Source: a virus. Taken from it: a DNA stretch of 62,133 bases. Under the pieces are notes generated by a model that did not search any database, had not been told where the DNA came from, and saw nothing but the letters and a program-made list of their open reading frames with translations. Positions 24,228 to 31,829 of the stretch are shown here, piece after piece (the first letter of the stretch is position 1; every line of letters begins with the position of its first letter). The DNA is taken from positions 1-62,133 of IMG/VR virus record IMGVR_UViG_3300046656_000360; one strand, given 5' to 3'. Both the position numbers and the translations under genes were made by a program.

Positions 24228-24551
24228 ATGACTGACAAACAACACATCGAAGTAGGCGTGGGCGCGACGCAGGTTCTGTTTACGGACACGAATCCGTACA
24301 CGGTAATCAAGGTGAGTGAGAACGGTAAGACGCTCTGGTTGCAGGCAGATGAAGCGATCCGTGTCGGCAGTGGGCCTGTGCCCATGGGTACGACCCTTGA
24401 GTACACCTACAAGCCAGATCCAAAAGGGCATGTGGTGGAGGTAACCCTGCGTAAAAGCGGGCGCTGGCACGAAGCAGGCAGCGCTGATTCACACAACTCC
24501 GTACACTATCGGATCGGCGCACGTCGTAAATATCGAGACGCGAGTTTCTGA
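24228..24551 (+). CDS. Hypothetical beta-rich protein, 107 residues
   Basis: Starts MTDKQHIEVGVGATQVLFTD. Predicted short beta barrel (PYTVIKVSENGKTLWLQADE), a pattern frequent in small phage proteins of unknown role. Ribosome-binding site AAGGACAG. The 68 bases between this gene and the next hold another hairpin (GCGCTCGAGTAGGACGCTCG region). Confidence 0.55.
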   Translation: MTDKQHIEVGVGATQVLFTDTNPYTVIKVSENGKTLWLQADEAIRVGSGPVPMGTTLEYTYKPDPKGHVVEVTLRKSGRWHEAGSADSHNSVHYRIGARRKYRDASF

Positions 24552-24619
24552 CTCACCTGCACTAGCGCTCGAGTAGGACGCTCGAACGTCTGTGTGGCTG
24601 TGTCAGACCAAGGAGTTAC

Positions 24620-24739
24620 ATGAATTACGCTCACCCATTTGCAATCAACTATCTCGGGCAACTCGTCTTTCACGCTTGCGGTTTTGACATGGGCCTCATG
24701 ATCGAGGTCTGTTACGAGCCAGGAAGGAGCGCATACTGA
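24620..24739 (+). CDS. Hypothetical peptide, 39 residues
   Basis: Starts MNYAHPFAINYLGQLVFH and ends EPGRSAY. AAGGAG is placed 5 nt before the ATG, and the stop overlaps the next start (TGATG). Both support translation. Function is unknown. Confidence 0.45.
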   Translation: MNYAHPFAINYLGQLVFHACGFDMGLMIEVCYEPGRSAY

Positions 24740-24924
24740 TGACCGCACACGACGCGATTACACGCAGCATCGAAACAGACAACACAATCACACTCGAGTT
24801 CAATGAGTGTGACCTCGACACGCTATTGAGCCTGACTCGTGATTACGTGAAAGGGGCTAGACAATGGCAGTTTTGGGGCGAGCACAACGGTAAGCACTGG
24901 CACGTGAATGTGAGGTTTCCATGA
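24739..24924 (+). CDS. Hypothetical protein, 61 residues
   Basis: Starts MTAHDAITRSIETDNTITLE, ends WHVNVRFP. Coupled to the peptide before it and overlapping the next gene by four bases. Acidic helix followed by an aromatic beta segment. No family is recognised. Confidence 0.5.
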   Translation: MTAHDAITRSIETDNTITLEFNECDLDTLLSLTRDYVKGARQWQFWGEHNGKHWHVNVRFP

Positions 24925-25127
24925 CTGCGGTTCTAACATCAACGGCCGGGTACGCGCTGTATGTGCGTTGCGGCCACGATCACGAAGGGAATCGAGGTCT
25001 CATCAAGCTACGCAGTGGTACTTGGGCGTGTCGTGGCTGTCAGGCTTGCGTAAGTGAGCCAGAGGTAGATGCTGCGCAAGTGCGTGCAATAGCTGACAAC
25101 TGTGCTTACATCGGGGGACAATTGTGA
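24921..25127 (+). CDS. Zinc-ribbon-like protein, 68 residues
   Basis: Starts MTAVLTSTAGYALYVRCGHD. The pattern RCGHDH...WACRGCQAC offers a CxH plus C-x2-C-x2-C metal site. ATGA overlap on both sides shows an operon of coupled genes. Confidence 0.5.
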   Translation: MTAVLTSTAGYALYVRCGHDHEGNRGLIKLRSGTWACRGCQACVSEPEVDAAQVRAIADNCAYIGGQL

Positions 25128-25480
25128 CTCGACTCTACTGGGTTTCACTCGACAAACAGTCAAGCATTCCCATGGGCGACTACGATTCGTCCGAGCTTGC
25201 ACACGTCGCCATCGAGGCTTGTCGTGTTGAGTTACTCGCGCAATGTGCCGATGACAATCAACGTGCCGCGATTGAGGCTGGTACGTGGGAGGTGACCGCG
25301 TTCGAGGCACAGGAAGCGCGCTATGCAATGCCCTTCATGCTTATCGACACTTCCACTGGTTGCCCACATGCATGTGACTATCTGATTGTCAGAACCACGT
25401 CGCATTACGACGCAACACAACTCGTCTGTCCACGCAACTGTGTCTACCCCAAAACCGACATTCACTGGCGGGCATCATGA
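25124..25480 (+). CDS. Hypothetical protein with a CPHAC module, 118 residues
   Basis: GTG start (MTRLYWVSLDKQSSIPMGD). The last about 50 residues (YAMPFM...TGCPHAC...CPRNCVYPKTDIHWR) are closely repeated as the whole of the protein at 25674, showing a recent duplication. The four Cys plus His residues could hold a metal. The N-terminal 65 residues have no counterpart in the paralogue. Confidence 0.55.
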   Translation: MTRLYWVSLDKQSSIPMGDYDSSELAHVAIEACRVELLAQCADDNQRAAIEAGTWEVTAFEAQEARYAMPFMLIDTSTGCPHACDYLIVRTTSHYDATQLVCPRNCVYPKTDIHWRAS

Positions 25481-25677
25481 TCACGTCAACAATTGGTTGG
25501 AAGAAACAAGCAAGCGCACTCAAGGCATCCCGTAAGGCCGCCACACAGCCACGCGTGCGCGAGCTGTCCGATGGCACTTACGCGGGCGTACTTGACAACA
25601 CAATCGACAGCACCGGCAACGTGACTGGCTGGCTTGTATTGCCGTCGGGCGTTGTACGCGCGGACAAGTACACATGA
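25477..25677 (+). CDS. Hypothetical protein, 66 residues
   Basis: Starts MITSTIGWKKQASALKASRK. Basic N-terminal helix and a small beta C-terminal part (GTYAGVLDNTIDSTGNVTGW). It sits between the two paralogous CPHAC genes and overlaps both by four bases. Confidence 0.5.
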   Translation: MITSTIGWKKQASALKASRKAATQPRVRELSDGTYAGVLDNTIDSTGNVTGWLVLPSGVVRADKYT

Positions 25678-25847
25678 CCTATGCAATGCCCTACATGATG
25701 CGCGACCCGGACATGACAGGCTGCCCCCATGCCTGTACATTTCTGATAGTCAGACGCACCGATCTCTATCTCGCAACGCAATACATTTGCCCACGCACCT
25801 GCATCTATCCACGCACTATCATTCACTGGAGGTCACAACAATCATGA
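25674..25847 (+). CDS. CPHAC-module paralogue, 57 residues
   Basis: Starts MTYAMPYMMRDPDMTGCPHA and ends HWRSQQS. It aligns throughout with the C-terminal half of the protein at 25124, with conserved Cys residues (CPHAC, CPRTC) and YPRT..IHWR. It is probably a single stand-alone copy of that domain. Confidence 0.55.
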   Translation: MTYAMPYMMRDPDMTGCPHACTFLIVRRTDLYLATQYICPRTCIYPRTIIHWRSQQS

Positions 25848-25945
25848 TCGAAGCTCTCATTCTCAACGGCGGCGTTCCCGGCGTAGTTTTCGCTGGCTTG
25901 CTTTGCATGGCTCTCGGTTCCCTGCTCATGCACAGCGGCCAGTGA
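25844..25945 (+). CDS. Small membrane peptide, 33 residues
   Basis: MIEALILNGGVPGVVFAGLL with a further hydrophobic stretch, forming one transmembrane segment. Four-base overlaps with both neighbours. Confidence 0.4.
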   Translation: MIEALILNGGVPGVVFAGLLCMALGSLLMHSGQ

Positions 25946-26280
25946 CAATCGACCGTCTCGTTTGCCTCATCAAAGCAACCGCCGATGACCTGCTAACGAG
26001 CAAGATCACTTACGAAGAGTTTAGCGCTCGCCAACAAAAACTGTGGGGCGAAGTGCGCCAAGCGAACCTTGTTGCGGCGGTAACAAAAATACTAGACGAC
26101 GAATCTCTGGCCGAAATGGAAAAAGCAATGAACTGTTACGGTGTGCAAACAATGTGGCAAAACGAATGGTGCTTCGTGTCGGACGGCATAAACATCGCCT
26201 ACGAAGAAGCCGTGGAAATGGCCGCTGACATCGAGCGCAACGGCGGTCAAGTACGCGTAGTGCGCATCGCGGGCCAGTAA
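25942..26280 (+). CDS. Hypothetical acidic helical protein, 112 residues
   Basis: A GTG start overlapping the previous stop is the most consistent choice (MTIDRLVCLIKATADDLL). Long helices and acidic surface (ILDDESLAEMEKAMNCYG). The stop overlaps the ATG of the XRE regulator gene. No family is recognised. Confidence 0.5.
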   Translation: MTIDRLVCLIKATADDLLTSKITYEEFSARQQKLWGEVRQANLVAAVTKILDDESLAEMEKAMNCYGVQTMWQNEWCFVSDGINIAYEEAVEMAADIERNGGQVRVVRIAGQ

Positions 26281-26705
26281 TGCGTAACGGAACGATTGTG
26301 AAATCGACGCGCGACGGCACGACAGGAATCGTGCTTGGCGTGCATCGCGACCTTCCCGACGACCCCCTACAAATCTGTGTGCGCTGGCACGACGGTCAGA
26401 TCTCCTGGAACACCGAGCCGACGCTCGAGGTCATTCAAGAGGCGCTTGTGCCAGAGCGCACCGAGGAGGATGCAGTTTTGCTCACAGCAACCCTGGAGAC
26501 TTTCGCGCGAAACTTGGTGCGTATTCGGACTGCCAAGGGCATGTCTCAGCACAAGTTCGCCCCCTACTTAGGCATCTCACGTTCACACTTGGGTGATATC
26601 GAGACGGGGCGACGGGACGTCAGTCTGTCTAACTTCGTGGCAATTTGCCTCAAGCTCAACGTCAACCCAAACGAACTACTTGAGATCAAGCTCAGCAACG
26701 ACTGA
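26280..26705 (+). CDS. XRE-family transcriptional regulator with an N-terminal beta domain
   Basis: A 141-residue protein. Residues 1-60 form a small beta-rich domain (GTIVKSTRDGTTGIVLGV). Residues about 75-135 are a Cro/CI-type helix-turn-helix (LVRIRTAKGMSQHKFAPYLG...SRSHLGDIETGRR). It is the last gene of the early operon before a strong terminator and a good candidate for the switch or shut-off regulator of this phage. Confidence 0.7.
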   Translation: MRNGTIVKSTRDGTTGIVLGVHRDLPDDPLQICVRWHDGQISWNTEPTLEVIQEALVPERTEEDAVLLTATLETFARNLVRIRTAKGMSQHKFAPYLGISRSHLGDIETGRRDVSLSNFVAICLKLNVNPNELLEIKLSND

Positions 26706-26716
26706 CTCAGTACACA

Positions 26717-26770
26717 GCGCAAAACCCGTACATGGCTGAACTAGCTATGTACGGGTTTTGCGCTTTTGTT
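26717..26770 (+). terminator. Rho-independent terminator of the small-gene operon
   Basis: GCGCAAAACCCGTACAT pairs with ATGTACGGGTTTTGCGC, followed by TTTTGTT. One of the strongest hairpins in the window. Confidence 0.92.
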
Positions 26771-26960
26771 ACCTTGCCACCGATTTGTCACACAAAATAG
26801 CCAATACTAGCTAGGTCAGACACACAGACACCCGTCTCACACGGAAAAAAGTGGGGGTCCCTATTTGCCTACTCTCCCCTTCTCTTTATTCCCCCTTCTA
26901 TAGATCTTCTTATTTCTTAATAAGTATGTGTGACTGTGTGTTTAAGAGATGAGAAGGCCG

Positions 26961-27017
26961 TAAAAAACGAGCGGCAAGCTCCCTCGTACTGATAGACCGT
27001 TCAGTACGAGGGCCGCC
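26961..27017 (-). terminator. Terminator of the primase-helicase gene
   Basis: On the minus strand CCCTCGTACTGA pairs with TCAGTACGAGGG, and flanking GCGGC/GCCGC extends the stem to within 3 nt of TTTTTT. Between this and the opposite terminator (26771-26960) lies AT-rich sequence without a gene. Confidence 0.75.
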
Positions 27018-27027
27018 GTGGGACGGG

Positions 27028-29385
27028 TTACTTCCCCTTTTCGTACCAAACCCGATACCGAATACCGTCGTGTTGCTCAATCCGACAGTTCCACTTGAGT
27101 CTGCGCAGACAGTCAGCAAGCCTCCGCTCTCGCGGTTTATCCGCCAAGTCGTACCCAAGCTTGAGCAGCAACTGCCCAAGACGTGCACGAACTACGCGCG
27201 AACCTTCGAGCTGCCAGGATTTCATCGCGTACGACGCGTCATCAAACTTCGAATCGCCAGGCCAGCAAGCCAGGACATCCCGAACTTTCTCCGTGAGTAC
27301 GTCCTCCTCTTCGAAGCCCTCCCTGATTTCCCTCGCCAGTGCCTCCTCTTCGCCTCCCAGATGCCACTCCTCGCCTCGGAGGTATGCACCTACCGCCTCG
27401 CTCCACAAACGCCCCCTAAGAGCTCGTAGCGCCTCCCTGTCCAGCGCCCGTGTCACGGTGATTGGCCAGAACCGGCGCCCCCCTGTAGGGTCGCGCAAGA
27501 AATCATCCCGATTCGTGGTCCCGCCGAACACGCTTCTGCGCGGAAACTGCGCATGAAGTCTCGCGTAGGCAAGCCGCTCATCTGCGCGCTGTTGGGTCAC
27601 GTTCATCTTGATTGTCTCGACATCGGCCTTGGACATGCCCGCCAGCTCGGGAAGCTCAACGCAGGCGTAGCGGTTCAGTTTTGTGACCTGGTCTTTGTCA
27701 AGTCGCAGTAAATTTACACTGTCACAGTAAGCCTGGTTTTGCAGCTCGACGGGAAAAATCTCCTTAAAAAACCACGACTTAGCCATCCCCTGATCGCCCA
27801 CCAGGATTAGAACAGTGTCCATTTTGCAACCAGGATCGAACTGTCGGGCCACAAGCCCAATCAGCCACTTTTTGCTTACCGCTCTCACATAAGCCGAGTC
27901 CTCCGCTCCCATCGTCCGAATGAGCACACTCTCGATCGTGTCGACCCCTTCCGCAGTCGGCACCGACTTGAAGTAATCAAGCAATGCGTCGCGCTTGTTC
28001 TCGTTCGCCAGGTCGATGAGCGCCTCGAGCGCAGTCGCAGGCTTGACGTTCACCACGCCCAGCTGATCGCGTACCCATCGTGCCAATCGCTGCCGGTCCG
28101 AGTCTTCCAACCGCCTCGGATACGCAAGCTTTTGACCGGCATGCCAGGGAGGCGCAGTCAGATAGACTGGTGCCCCGTCTCGCACATCGAACGCTGCCAG
28201 GTTGAGAAGGTCGGGATGCTTCTCCAAAACTATGTGCACGTTGTTTTCGCCTGCATGAAATCCCAAGCCATCGGGTGTCAGCTTCAGGTCCTTCTGCCAC
28301 TCCTCATGCACTCCGACCGGGTTGTGTCTTCCCCCGTCGAGACCTGACACAATCTCCCTAACAGCATCGTCAAGCGACCGAGTATCGTGGTTCTTCGCGC
28401 GCTCCCAAGCTCCCCGAAGTTCATCCAAAACCAACTCGTACTCGAGCACGTGCGGCACGAATTGCCCCACGCGATACGCCCACGGCCCAAGTACCTCTCC
28501 CTTCCCAATCCCAGTCACAGCCTCTTTTAGCACGCGTTTTCCAGTGCTTTTTGCTGCGTCCGGGATGAACTTGGGCCGTGCGTCGTCCGCCTCCTTCTGC
28601 GCCGCTCCATCACCCCAAGCTTTTACGATTGTGTTCTCAGCACTAACCCAATCGATTACCGGCGTACTCGTCGTATTCTCGCGCAACGCTCCCAGCAATC
28701 GCGTCTTCACGTCCTCGAGCTCGAGACCGAGCAGTCCAAGCACAAACCCGATCCTGTTTACGGTTGTGTGCTTATCAGAACACACCCGTACTTCTTCCAC
28801 GTAACGGTCCACGCCCGTGAGCTCAGGCTTAAACGGCCTGAAGCCCGACGATCCCAAGAACGGCGCGTCAGTGACACAATCGAAGTAATACGAATCACGT
28901 CGAGCTTCGAAGATGCGTGGCGCGAAGAACAGTGACTCAGGCCCACGCTTCGACATGTCGACGGCAATCCCGTAAAACAGCCCCTTCGCTTCGTCCCAAT
29001 AGCGCAAGTACGTCTCGCCATCGACAGGCCGGGCCAGCGGTATCAAGACGTGCACCCCTTTCCCGCTCGTGGTGCTGTGCACGCAGTACGAGATGCCTCG
29101 TCTCTGCAGTCGTGCACTCAGTTGCGCCGGGTCAATCTGCTCGTCAATGTCGTATGCCAGTACTTGTGCAAGTTCAATGTTGCTTTTTTTGCGTCTGTCC
29201 TCTCGGAACAGAGCGGGCGCGAAAGCAGGCGCGCTTAGTTTGAGCACACGAGCGTTCTCGGGCGTCGGCTCGAGTTCGCTCGTCGGTGGCTCACGGAAGT
29301 CAGCAAGGAACGAACCGAAGTCGATCGTTTCGCGTGCTGCGCGGGTTGACTTGACATTTTCAAACAGGCTTACAGTAACGTGCAT
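27028..29385 (-). CDS. Primase-polymerase fused to a VapE/SF3-type helicase
   Basis: About 785 residues from the ATG at 29385 (MHVTVSLFENVKSTRAAR); a GTG at 29439 would add 18. The N-terminal part carries an AEP primase-like signature: LAYDIDEQ followed by HSTTSGKGVHVLIPL. The C-terminal half is a virulence-associated E-type P-loop domain: LVGDQGMAKSWFFK (about residue 525), acidic ELPELAGMSK, then FGGTTNRDDFLRDPTGGRR, the hallmark of this family. It probably primes and unwinds the phage origin. Its 5' end overlaps, or abuts with no gap, the divergent gene at 29380/29386. Confidence 0.8.
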   Translation of the reverse strand: MHVTVSLFENVKSTRAARETIDFGSFLADFREPPTSELEPTPENARVLKLSAPAFAPALFREDRRKKSNIELAQVLAYDIDEQIDPAQLSARLQRRGISYCVHSTTSGKGVHVLIPLARPVDGETYLRYWDEAKGLFYGIAVDMSKRGPESLFFAPRIFEARRDSYYFDCVTDAPFLGSSGFRPFKPELTGVDRYVEEVRVCSDKHTTVNRIGFVLGLLGLELEDVKTRLLGALRENTTSTPVIDWVSAENTIVKAWGDGAAQKEADDARPKFIPDAAKSTGKRVLKEAVTGIGKGEVLGPWAYRVGQFVPHVLEYELVLDELRGAWERAKNHDTRSLDDAVREIVSGLDGGRHNPVGVHEEWQKDLKLTPDGLGFHAGENNVHIVLEKHPDLLNLAAFDVRDGAPVYLTAPPWHAGQKLAYPRRLEDSDRQRLARWVRDQLGVVNVKPATALEALIDLANENKRDALLDYFKSVPTAEGVDTIESVLIRTMGAEDSAYVRAVSKKWLIGLVARQFDPGCKMDTVLILVGDQGMAKSWFFKEIFPVELQNQAYCDSVNLLRLDKDQVTKLNRYACVELPELAGMSKADVETIKMNVTQQRADERLAYARLHAQFPRRSVFGGTTNRDDFLRDPTGGRRFWPITVTRALDREALRALRGRLWSEAVGAYLRGEEWHLGGEEEALAREIREGFEEEDVLTEKVRDVLACWPGDSKFDDASYAMKSWQLEGSRVVRARLGQLLLKLGYDLADKPRERRLADCLRRLKWNCRIEQHDGIRYRVWYEKGK

Positions 29386-29694
29386 ATGGTCACAGAGCGT
29401 CGGGTACTGAGAACAAGCGCCCTTGCGTACACGTTTCACATCCCCACCGACCCAGCCCTCGTATACGAGACGCAGCGCACCTCCATCGAAAGATGGGCGG
29501 CTATCTCGAAAACGCGGCTGATCGAGTGGTTCGAAGACACGAAACCAGGTCGGCCGAAACTTCGTGCACTGCTACGTGAGATCGATGAGATCGATTACGT
29601 ACTTGTGCATGCAGTCGACCAACTGTCAGAACCGCGCAAGTTTCAAAAACAATGTGAGGCGCGAGGCGCAAGGGTCGTTTATACTAGCAGGTAG
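29386..29694 (+). CDS. Degenerate serine-recombinase-fold protein
   Basis: About 102 residues. The stretch ETQRTSIERWAAISKTRLIE, then GRPKLRALLREI and VDQLSEPRKFQKQ, parallels the resolvase catalytic domain (Q-x-SL, RPgL..LL, DRLSR). The catalytic Ser and Arg expected in the YxRxS position are absent (AYTFHIPTD), and the DR of DRLSR is DQ. No DNA-binding tail follows. It is probably an inactive relative, perhaps a regulator. A GTG at 29380 is an alternative start. Confidence 0.55.
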   Translation: MVTERRVLRTSALAYTFHIPTDPALVYETQRTSIERWAAISKTRLIEWFEDTKPGRPKLRALLREIDEIDYVLVHAVDQLSEPRKFQKQCEARGARVVYTSR

Positions 29695-29695
29695 A

Positions 29696-29956
29696 ATGAC
29701 CCCAGCGGACGAAGAACCCGAGTGCGTCGACCTTGTTGGCGTCGTGTTCGGTAAGAACCAAATCAACGACAAGCAGTACGACTGCTACCGCGTATCCATC
29801 GTGGACGGCGCCCTCACCTTGGCGAATATTACCAATGGGACGGGGCGGTCCCGGCGCAAGGCGATGGACGTGATGATGCTCGACCTGGTCTCGATCAGTC
29901 AGGACATCGACAAGCACAACATCGAGTTCGTGGGAGATGAAGACGCTGATGCTTGA
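29696..29956 (+). CDS. Hypothetical acidic protein, 86 residues
   Basis: Starts MTPADEEPECVDLVGVVFGK. A TATACT hexamer (29680-29685) ends 10 nt before the ATG, suggesting a short-leader promoter of its own. Acidic, alpha/beta, no family recognised. Confidence 0.5.
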   Translation: MTPADEEPECVDLVGVVFGKNQINDKQYDCYRVSIVDGALTLANITNGTGRSRRKAMDVMMLDLVSISQDIDKHNIEFVGDEDADA

Positions 29957-30266
29957 TTCCCTCATCACAGCCGTTGTGCTGATCCTCCCTGTCGCCGCGC
30001 TCTGGGACTATGGCCGTCGCCGCCTCGACTCTCACAACGCACGCGGGGACAAGCTCATCGCCCAAGCCGCCGAGCTCAAGGCGATAGCCGAGGTGGTTGC
30101 AGGGCGCAGTGAATGGTACGAGCGCAAGCTCGAGGACTCGCAGGACTTCACGCGCTCCCTGCTGGCCAGCTTCATCAACTCGATGACTGACATCATCTCG
30201 ATCAGTGAAGAAGAGAAGCGCCACCTCCGCAACAAGCTCGCAGTCGCACCCAAGCCGAGACCATGA
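29937..30266 (+). CDS. Membrane-anchored coiled-coil protein (i-spanin-like topology)
   Basis: 109 residues: an N-terminal hydrophobic helix (LITAVVLILPVAALW, residues 9-23) followed by a long charged helix (AAELKAIAEVVAGRSEWYER...). This single-anchor plus coiled-coil topology fits an inner-membrane spanin or a replication-anchoring protein. A lipoprotein gene lies two genes downstream. Starts at 29937 or 29949 are both possible. Confidence 0.5.
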   Translation: MKTLMLDSLITAVVLILPVAALWDYGRRRLDSHNARGDKLIAQAAELKAIAEVVAGRSEWYERKLEDSQDFTRSLLASFINSMTDIISISEEEKRHLRNKLAVAPKPRP

Positions 30267-30445
30267 CGCTCTCACCAATCTCGTTCATCATCTATTTCTC
30301 ACTCGGCGTCGTGGGCTGTTTGCTGGGGGCCGGATACGCAGCGAAGGAAGAGAACGGCGGCAAGTTCTTCGGCCACCTGTTCATGGCTGCTTTCGACGCA
30401 TGGGCGATCTACTCAATGTTTGAGATCCTGAAGACCTGCAAATGA
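30263..30445 (+). CDS. Small membrane protein, 60 residues
   Basis: MTLSPISFIIYFSLGVVGCL with Gly-rich first membrane segment, a short charged loop (AKEENGGK) and a second hydrophobic segment (FMAAFDAWAIYSMFEIL). Coupled to both neighbours by four-base overlaps. Confidence 0.5.
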   Translation: MTLSPISFIIYFSLGVVGCLLGAGYAAKEENGGKFFGHLFMAAFDAWAIYSMFEILKTCK

Positions 30446-30657
30446 AAGCTCTAGTCCTCGCACTACTAGCCGGCTGTACTCACTACCGTTGTTACTACCC
30501 GCCCGAGCACGACGTCTTCATGACGCGCTGTCTCGAGCACATGCCCTTCGACCAGTGTGAGGCAAACGCTGCAATCCAGGGCATGGGCATCAAGTGCGTT
30601 GAAGAAGTGCGAGCCGAGCCAGGCACCAGCTCACACTACTCAGTGGCTGGCCAGTAA
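30442..30657 (+). CDS. Small lipoprotein (o-spanin candidate)
   Basis: A 71-residue protein with lipobox LLAGC at residues 8-12 after a short hydrophobic signal (MKALVLALLAGC). The mature part carries four more Cys residues. Together with the coiled-coil membrane protein at 29937 it could form a two-component spanin, although it is far from the endolysin. Confidence 0.5.
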   Translation: MKALVLALLAGCTHYRCYYPPEHDVFMTRCLEHMPFDQCEANAAIQGMGIKCVEEVRAEPGTSSHYSVAGQ

Positions 30658-30663
30658 CTCTCT

Positions 30664-30739
30664 ATAGCAGTAGCTCAACTGGTAGAGCGCCCGATTCCAA
30701 ATCGGAAGGTTGCAGGTTCGAGTCCTGCCTGCTGTGCCA
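30664..30739 (+). tRNA. tRNA-Trp (CCA)
   Basis: Acceptor ATAGCAG pairs with CTGCTGT (one G-U). D-arm GCTC/GAGC, anticodon loop TTCCAAA with anticodon CCA, T-arm GCAGG-TTCGAGT-CCTGC. The 3' end GCCA is encoded at 30736-30739. The final A is also the A of the next gene's ATG. The anticodon stem has one C-A mismatch at its outer end. Confidence 0.93.
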
Positions 30740-30969
30740 TGGACACTTATCAAAGCAAGCCGGTGAAGATCCGAGCTGCACAGTTCCTCGATGCCTTCGA
30801 ACATCCTGCGATCGAGTACGACGATCTCGAGAACGAGTATTACGTGCAGACGCTCGAGGGACCCTTACGAATCCGCAAGGGCGACTGGCTCATCGAAGGT
30901 ACCGAAGGCGAGTTCTACCCCTGCAAAGATAGCGTGTTCCAGCGCAAGTATGAAAAAGCTATTCCTTGA
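30739..30969 (+). CDS. PGDYG-type small phage protein
   Basis: 76 residues. The arrangement VKIRAAQF ... GPLRIRKGDWLIEGTEGEFY ... CKDSVFQRKYE is the pattern of the widespread small phage protein family with the GDW-I-GxxGE-Y-PCKDxxF core. Function in phages is not established. The start codon overlaps the tRNA CCA end. Confidence 0.7.
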   Translation: MDTYQSKPVKIRAAQFLDAFEHPAIEYDDLENEYYVQTLEGPLRIRKGDWLIEGTEGEFYPCKDSVFQRKYEKAIP

Positions 30970-31369
30970 TACCGAGTTCAACAGCTTCGGTGGCGAGCTG
31001 ATCAGTCTCGCCCTGGTGCCCGAAGACGACAAGCTACCGAGCTGGTACGGGGTGCGCACGATCCCGGAGAAGACCCATCCGTGGGTCGCAGAGCACGTGA
31101 TTCCCGTGCTCGAACGCGACGCGATGGGTCCCGCCATATTCCAGGAGTCGCTGTTGCAGTATCTGCGCAAGTTCTACGAGCTCGAGGTGATCGCGGACTG
31201 GCCCGCCGACTTTGAGCACCTCTGCACGCAGCTCTATTGGCAGGACCGGTGTGTGCCGCTCCTGCTCACGATGCGCCTTATCAACACGCCGGCACTCAAT
31301 CCCAAGAACCCGCACAACGCGCTGAGCGACGCGCAAGCGCTAAGGGACTGGTATGTCACAAAAGCTTAG
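30950..31369 (+). CDS. 3'-5' exonuclease-fold protein (DnaQ-like)
   Basis: 139 residues starting MKKLFLDTEFNSFGGELISL, with DTEF as the first acidic motif and a C-terminal HNALSDAQALRDWY, matching the last motif of DEDD exonucleases of the oligoribonuclease-like phage family. It probably trims RNA or DNA ends. It overlaps the previous gene by 20 bases. Confidence 0.65.
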   Translation: MKKLFLDTEFNSFGGELISLALVPEDDKLPSWYGVRTIPEKTHPWVAEHVIPVLERDAMGPAIFQESLLQYLRKFYELEVIADWPADFEHLCTQLYWQDRCVPLLLTMRLINTPALNPKNPHNALSDAQALRDWYVTKA

Positions 31370-31607
31370 GTGCATCCGTATGAACCCCGCTGCGCTCGAG
31401 GCGATCTCACGCATGGGCACGATCGCTGACTTCTACGATCAGCCGGTGGACAGCACAAGCAATCACAAGACCGCCGCGGTTTTCCACACGTCCAGTGGCG
31501 TGTACCTCGCAGTCGGGCCGGTCTCTCCGTACTGGCACAAGCACCGAACGGTCGGCGTCGAAAAGCGTATGGACGGGCGCTGGTGCTGGGTTATAGAGAC
31601 GCCATGA
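31353..31607 (+). CDS. Hypothetical protein, 84 residues
   Basis: MSQKLRCIRMNPAALEAISR; beta-rich with VFHTSSGVYLAVGPV and an aromatic end (GRWCWVIETP). Overlaps the exonuclease gene and is coupled to the Acb2-like gene. Confidence 0.5.
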   Translation: MSQKLRCIRMNPAALEAISRMGTIADFYDQPVDSTSNHKTAAVFHTSSGVYLAVGPVSPYWHKHRTVGVEKRMDGRWCWVIETP

Positions 31608-31825
31608 CTATCACCCAATCTGACCTCGACAACTGGTTCACCTATCACCCACCCATGGTCGGACAGGCCGATTACTATCGCGAGATCCGAGACGCCGCGA
31701 AGGTGTTTGCCGAAGTGATCGTGCAACTGACACCACCAAGCGCCGATCAGACAGCAGCAATCCGCAAGGTTCGCGAGGCTGTGTTCACAGCGAACGCCGC
31801 CATCGCGTGCGAGAGGAAGGAATAG
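31604..31825 (+). CDS. acb2: Acb2/Tad1-hairpin-type cyclic-nucleotide sponge (anti-CBASS)
   Basis: 73 residues (MTITQSDLDNWFTYHPPMV). The helical hairpin with AAKVFAEVI...PPSADQTAAIRKVREAVF and TANAAIAC closely fits the Acb2/Tad1 hairpin family, whose members form hexamers that sequester cyclic di- and trinucleotide signals of CBASS, and some of Thoeris. It would protect the phage against these defences. The start overlaps the previous stop (ATGA). Confidence 0.8.
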   Translation: MTITQSDLDNWFTYHPPMVGQADYYREIRDAAKVFAEVIVQLTPPSADQTAAIRKVREAVFTANAAIACERKE

Positions 31826-31829
31826 TCAC

